Positions 63,252-64,000 of a stretch of 64,000 bases of DNA are shown here, piece by piece (positions within the stretch are counted from its first letter, which is position 1; the number at the start of each line of letters is the position of its first letter). The notes beneath the pieces are model-generated. The model searched no databases, was not told where the DNA came from, and worked only from the letters and a program-made list of their open reading frames with translations. Source of the stretch: Enterovirga rhinocerotis (GTDB lineage Bacteria; Pseudomonadota; Alphaproteobacteria; Rhizobiales; Beijerinckiaceae); the NCBI RefSeq assembly GCF_004363955.1, contig NZ_SNZR01000015.1, positions 186,001-250,000 on the forward strand, given 5' to 3'. The position numbers and the translations under genes were made by a program.

Positions 63252-63910
63252 CGGCCGGGTAGGTACCCGGATGCGGCGGCGGCATCCGCGAAGCTGGTGC
63301 CGGCCCGGATCCGCCGCTCCACCTCGTGATCGACGGCGACGATCCGGTCGGCGGCCTCGAGAGCCGCGCCGAGGCTCGCCCGGGGGACGATCACGATACC
63401 GGTGTCGTCGCCGACGACGAGATCGCCTTCGGCCACGTCGATCCCACCGATCGTGACCTGGCCGCCGAGCGGCTGAAGCCGAAGCCGTCGCTTGCCCGTC
63501 GTCGGAGCGACGTGCCGGCTGGCAAGCCAGAGACCCGTCTCGCGGATCTCGTCGACGTCCCGGCACGCGCCGTCGATGACGACGCCGGTCGCGCTCCGCA
63601 TCGTGCAGGCGAGCGAGGCGAGGCCGCCGAGCGTCGAGATCGGCTCGCCGCCGACATCGATCACGAGGACGTTGCCGGGGCCGGTCGCGGCGACGAGGCT
63701 GCCGACCCCGAAGTCCGACTTGTCGAAGGCGCCGAGTTCGCCCGCGACCTGCCGCGCCGTCACCGCGAAGCCGCACATGCGGCCTTGGCCGCTGCGCTGC
63801 GCGATGCCGCTGACGACGCCTGCGATGCCGAGCTCGTCGAGGGCATCGGACCAGGAGCTGACCGCGATGGCGGCGCAGCGGGCGAGGAGTGCCGTGTCTG
63901 CATCTGACAT
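63248..63910 (-). CDS. RraA-family aldolase-like protein
   Basis: A 220-residue protein of the RraA/4-hydroxy-4-methyl-2-oxoglutarate aldolase family. Signature sequence is AATGPGNVLVIDVGGEPISTLGGLA, with ATGVVIDGACRDVDEIRETG, which carries the Arg and Asp used for metal and substrate. Members either inhibit RNase E or cleave 2-oxo-4-hydroxy acids with Mg2+; next to a 2-hydroxyacid dehydrogenase and Bug proteins the aldolase role is likelier (inference). Start at 63910. Confidence 0.88.
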   Translation of the reverse strand: MSDADTALLARCAAIAVSSWSDALDELGIAGVVSGIAQRSGQGRMCGFAVTARQVAGELGAFDKSDFGVGSLVAATGPGNVLVIDVGGEPISTLGGLASLACTMRSATGVVIDGACRDVDEIRETGLWLASRHVAPTTGKRRLRLQPLGGQVTIGGIDVAEGDLVVGDDTGIVIVPRASLGAALEAADRIVAVDHEVERRIRAGTSFADAAAASGYLPGR

Positions 63911-63924
63911 GATCGGCCCTCGTC

Positions 63925-64000
63925 TCAATCGATGCTGACGCGGGCGATCCGGACCGCCTCCGCCCAACGTTTCGTCTCGGCCTGGATGAAGGCATCGAAA
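63925..64000 (-). CDS. C-terminus of a Bug-type solute-binding protein, cut by window edge
   Basis: The minus-strand frame entering from the right edge reads FDAFIQAETKRWAEAVRIAR then VSID and a stop. This is the usual end of TctC/Bug proteins (FxxFIxxExxRWxxVVKxAxIxxD). Only about 24 residues are visible. It would be the third Bug protein in this region and lies 14 bases upstream of the RraA-family gene. Confidence 0.75.
   Translation of the reverse strand, partial: FDAFIQAETKRWAEAVRIARVSID

Overview
The window is GC-rich (roughly two thirds G+C by eye) and densely coded. It looks like the chromosome of an alphaproteobacterium, probably order Hyphomicrobiales. Supporting signs are the division and cell-wall run mraZ-rsmH-ftsL-ftsI-murE-murF-mraY-murD with a long Pro/Ala/Lys-rich FtsL tail, the bacterial type A RNase P RNA just upstream of it, small separate PurS and PurQ, many LIV-type ABC, TRAP and Bug-type solute-binding proteins, and palindromic intergenic repeats. 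Genus cannot be fixed from the sequence alone.

Layout. 1-6.6 kb: tail of a Baeyer-Villiger monooxygenase, an esterase and a complete LIV-type ABC importer, which together suggest uptake, oxygenation and hydrolysis of a ketone-like substrate. 6.6-16.4 kb: a 1174-residue transporter/histidine kinase hybrid, mscL, an aminotransferase, a ketopantoate-reductase-like enzyme, a tautomerase with a probable N-terminal frameshift, a VanW protein, a peptidoglycan amidase, a TerB/J-domain protein and a glycine-zipper lipoprotein. 16.5-27.4 kb: rnpB and the first half of the dcw cluster. Four 10-bp-spaced MraZ-type boxes lie over the mraZ promoter. The dcw run stops after murD. 27.5-34.4 kb: a TRAP transporter operon with a SAF-domain dehydrogenase and a hydrolase, and a divergent LysR regulator. 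34.5-37.3 kb: a compact operon of a JmjC/cupin-like oxygenase, a FemAB/GNAT-like acyltransferase and a methyltransferase, of unknown purpose.

37.4-39.3 kb: tRNA-Gly(CCC), then a short accessory stretch with a RelE-type toxin and XRE antitoxin under palindromic operators and a lower-GC secreted protein. 39.3-46.1 kb: purS-purQ, a glutathione S-transferase, two PepSY proteins beside an OmpR-type two-component system, and guaA. 46.1-47.5 kb: a decayed accessory patch directly after guaA, with a strong terminator, an internally deleted hydrolase pseudogene and a LysR remnant. 47.5-64 kb: a catabolic region with a semialdehyde-type dehydrogenase, a second complete LIV-type importer, an M24 metallopeptidase, an FAD aromatic-ring hydroxylase resembling dihydroxypyridine monooxygenases, two LysR regulators, three Bug-type binding proteins with no TctA/TctB partners in the window, an AtuA-family protein with apparently swapped domain order, a D-2-hydroxyacid dehydrogenase and an RraA-family protein.

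No CRISPR array, intact insertion sequence, prophage or rRNA operon was seen. The most unusual items are the AtuA protein with reversed domain order, the three-gene oxygenase/acyltransferase/methyltransferase operon, the MraZ box array, the leaderless toxin start next to its operator, and the scarred guaA 3' flank.
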